In this document: one piece after another, positions 62,217 to 64,000 of the stretch
Position numbering within the stretch: the stretch's first letter is position 1
How the letters are laid out: each line of letters opens with the position of its first letter
Assembly: GCF_026650985.1 (NCBI RefSeq)
Contig: NZ_CP086239.1
Coordinates: forward strand, 930,001-994,000
DNA length: 64,000 nucleotides
Reading direction: 5' to 3'
DNA from: Clostridium estertheticum
GTDB lineage: Bacteria > Bacillota > Clostridia > Clostridiales > Clostridiaceae
Notes under the pieces: model-generated
Databases searched by the model: none
The model's input: only the letters and a program-made list of their open reading frames with translations
Told to the model about the DNA's origin: nothing
Made by a program: the position numbers and the translations under genes

Positions 62217-63320
62217 ATGATACCTTTATGTATACCAGAAATTAGAGGCAATGAATTAAAATACGTTAAAGACTGTATAGATACTAATTGGGTATCTTCA
62301 GTGGGAAGTTATGTTAATTTATTTGAAGAAAAATTTAGTGAATATGTAGGCAGCAAAAGTGCTGTAGTTACAATGAATGGTACAGCTGCGCTTCAACTTG
62401 CATTATTAACCCTTGGAATAGGAGATGGAGACGAGATTATAGTTCCATCACTTACATTTATATCTCCAGTTAATACTATAAAATACGTAGGTGCAGAGCC
62501 TGTATTTGTAGATGTATGTCGTGACACATTTGTTATGGATGCAGATAAAATAGAGGAATTAATAACATCTAAAACAAAAGCTATAATGCCAGTACATATT
62601 TATGGTCATCCTGTAGACATGGTTAAAGTAATGCAAATAGCGAAAAAACATAATTTATTTGTTATAGAAGATGCAACAGAAGCACTAGGATCTACTTGTG
62701 ATGGTAAAATGGCCGGAACTATAGGTGATATAGGATGTTTTAGTTTTAATGGAAATAAGCTTATAACTACTGGGGCAGGTGGAATGCTTGTAACTAACAA
62801 TTTAAAGTATGGCGAAAGAGCAAAATTTTTATCTACTCAAACAAAAGTAGTTACTGACAATAAAGCGTTTTACCATTCAGAAATAGGATACAATATGAGA
62901 ATGCCGAATCTTTTAGCTGCATTCGGAGTAGCTCAACTTGAAAATGTTAAAGAATATTTAAAAATTAAAAGAGAAAATGCATTGTATTATAACAAGCTTC
63001 TAGGTGAAATTAAAGGAATTACATTGCCAGCTGAAAGAGAAAATGTAGAAAACTGTTACTGGTTATATTCAATCCTAGTTGAAGATGAATATGGTATAAC
63101 TCGTGATGAACTTATACAAAAATTAAATGCAGATAAAATAGAGGCGAGACCTTTCTTTATGCCTATCCATGATATGCCTCCATATAAGGGAAGTAAACAC
63201 GGCGATTTAGTTGTTACAAATGAGTTATATGAACGAGGAATAAATCTTCCAAGTTCTGTAGGACTTAAAAAAGAGGACATAAAAGCGGTATGTGAAATAA
63301 TAAAAAACTCCAAGAAATAA
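62217..63320 (+). CDS. legC: PLP-dependent 4-aminotransferase, LegC-like
   Basis: 367 aa DegT/DnrJ/EryC1 aminotransferase. Start MIPLCIPEIRGNELKYV; TMNGTAALQLALL for PLP phosphate; VIEDATEALGS with the PLP Asp; FNGNKLITTGAGGM with the Schiff-base Lys (near 183, in the Asn-Lys position). LegC aminates C4 using glutamate. It is the only sugar aminotransferase in the window, so it may also be considered for the missing WbpE step, though WbpE enzymes form a separate subgroup. Its end overlaps a terminator hairpin. Ribosome site GTAGGAGG. Confidence 0.85.
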   Translation: MIPLCIPEIRGNELKYVKDCIDTNWVSSVGSYVNLFEEKFSEYVGSKSAVVTMNGTAALQLALLTLGIGDGDEIIVPSLTFISPVNTIKYVGAEPVFVDVCRDTFVMDADKIEELITSKTKAIMPVHIYGHPVDMVKVMQIAKKHNLFVIEDATEALGSTCDGKMAGTIGDIGCFSFNGNKLITTGAGGMLVTNNLKYGERAKFLSTQTKVVTDNKAFYHSEIGYNMRMPNLLAAFGVAQLENVKEYLKIKRENALYYNKLLGEIKGITLPAERENVENCYWLYSILVEDEYGITRDELIQKLNADKIEARPFFMPIHDMPPYKGSKHGDLVVTNELYERGINLPSSVGLKKEDIKAVCEIIKNSKK

Positions 63321-63341
63321 CGTTGTTATTTCTTGCTTTTT
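63311..63341 (+). terminator. Rho-independent terminator at the legC stop
   Basis: Perfect 11-bp stem CAAGAAATAAC / GTTATTTCTTG with a GTT loop, then CTTTTT. It overlaps the last legC codons. Confidence 0.8.
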
Positions 63342-63353
63342 AATGGAACAAAA

Positions 63354-63410
63354 GATGATTAACAGCACCAGAGGTGATGGTTAACAGCACCAAAAGTGAT
63401 AGTTAAGGTG
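63354..63410 (+). repeat. Two-and-a-half 22-bp tandem repeats
   Basis: The units start GATGATTAACAGCACC (63354), GATGGTTAACAGCACC (63376) and a partial GATAGTTAAGG (63398). They lie between the legC terminator and the flippase ribosome site (GATAGGAGAC). Confidence 0.65.
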
Positions 63411-63424
63411 GATAGGAGACAGAG

Positions 63425-64000
63425 ATGAACATAGATTTTTTAAAAAAACTGTACCAAAGCAGATTAGTGAAAAGTGGAATATGGTTTACTATAGGAACTT
63501 TTTTTATACAAGGAATCTCCTTTATAACCATGCCTATTTTTACGCGTATGCTTGGTACTACTGGTTTTGGAATAGTTAATGTATATACTACATGGCTTTC
63601 CGTTTTTACGACATTAATTACATTAGGACTCCTTGCTACAGTTAATAATGCAAAAGTGGATTTTAAAGAAAAATATGATGAGTTTGCCTCCTCTATACTT
63701 TTTTTAGCTACCTTATTTGCTATTTTGTGGTTTATATTCGCATTTATCTTTAAAAAGCAAATAGGTAATATTATTAATTTAAATTCTATATTAGTTATGT
63801 GTCTTATCATTCAAAGTTTTTTTGGTTTTGTTGTGGATTTCTCAAATGCAAAATTGAATGCTGAATATAAGTATAAGAAATTTTTACTAATATCAATAAG
63901 TAATGCTATCTTAAACACAATTTTAGCTATAATACTCATATATAGTTTAAAAACAGATAAATATTATGGTAGGATTGGTTCTCTACTTATTGTTGCTCTG
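63425..64000 (+). CDS. wzx: Oligosaccharide flippase (Wzx-type), 3'-truncated by window edge
   Basis: The first 192 residues are open to the window edge. MNIDFLKKLYQSRLVKSGIW is followed by hydrophobic helices (FTIGTFFIQGISFITMPIF, TTWLSVFTTLITLGLLATV) and a TRMLGTTGFGIVNVY loop typical of MATE-like polysaccharide flippases. It would flip a lipid-linked oligosaccharide that probably contains the legionaminate and diacetamido-uronate made above. Start ATG at 63425 follows ATAGGAGAC. The end lies beyond the window. Confidence 0.85.
   Translation, partial: MNIDFLKKLYQSRLVKSGIWFTIGTFFIQGISFITMPIFTRMLGTTGFGIVNVYTTWLSVFTTLITLGLLATVNNAKVDFKEKYDEFASSILFLATLFAILWFIFAFIFKKQIGNIINLNSILVMCLIIQSFFGFVVDFSNAKLNAEYKYKKFLLISISNAILNTILAIILIYSLKTDKYYGRIGSLLIVAL

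Noticed and set aside
63403-63810. 135-codon open frame on the minus strand at the right end
   Set aside because: It is antisense to the flippase, whose plus-strand frame has a good ribosome site and hydrophobic helices.
1-64000. CRISPR array, prophage, rRNA operon or known riboswitch
   Set aside because: No regularly spaced repeats, phage structural genes, rRNA segments or recognisable riboswitch cores were found on reading both strands.

Overview
The window looks like chromosome of a low-GC, anaerobic, spore-forming Firmicute, most likely Clostridium sensu stricto. The reasons are the AT-rich composition, strong AGGAGG-type ribosome binding sites, CotS-family spore coat genes, a clostridial SNF2/SWIM helicase, MutS2, a SpeA-type decarboxylase and an Hdr-Flx electron-transfer operon. 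No rRNA, CRISPR array or prophage was seen. There is one insertion sequence (IS).

Region by region. 1-3400 is a loose accessory region: a MaoC-like hotdog protein, a truncated nitroreductase, a small serine hydrolase, debris that includes a GalU-like N-terminus, a GNAT acetyltransferase and a SAM methyltransferase. 3400-8420 carries a secreted PL9 pectate lyase, a secreted tandem-amidase protein and a CdaR-type regulator. 8505-8830 is a tRNA-Glu(CTC)/tRNA-Gln(CTG) transcription unit with its own promoter and terminator. 8915-13077 holds an SNF2 helicase and a metallo-beta-lactamase-fold hydrolase. 13289-18906 resembles the Bacillus ytcABC/cotS spore-coat polysaccharide locus: UDP-glucose dehydrogenase, UDP-glucuronate 4-epimerase-like protein, glycosyltransferase and two CotS-like kinase-fold proteins. 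19043-21593 holds a small acidic protein, exonuclease III and a WG-repeat protein.

21720-35067 is the centrepiece. A LysR regulator is divergent from a 12-gene cluster: HdrB, HdrC, HdrA, FlxD, FlxC, FlxB, FlxA, a fumarate-reductase-type Fe-S subunit, a fumarate-reductase-type flavoprotein, the two fumarase subunits and a DASS dicarboxylate transporter. I infer a soluble pathway that imports malate or fumarate, dehydrates malate to fumarate, and reduces fumarate to succinate with NADH electrons. The NADH oxidation may be coupled by flavin-based bifurcation to ferredoxin reduction. The promoter region has two near-identical Rex-like sites, two further inverted repeats, and a hairpin placed exactly between the Shine-Dalgarno sequence and the first AUG.

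35391-46045 holds a lone glycosyltransferase, a ~208-bp imperfect inverted-repeat element, a TetB(P)/TetM-like GTPase, a U32 peptidase-family protein, MutS2, a DUF523 protein, and an IS1182-like element lying between two perfect 52-bp copies of a palindromic terminator. 46039-51696 has SpeA-type decarboxylase, phosphoglucomutase, a TPR protein and GalU. From 52090 to the window edge is a surface-glycan locus: WbpA/WbpB/WbpD-like genes for a diacetamido-uronic acid (no dedicated WbpE in view), a FemAB/GNAT-like protein, a complete CMP-legionaminic-acid-type gene set (LegF, LegI, LegG, LegH, PtmE-like, LegB, LegC), and a flippase cut by the window end.
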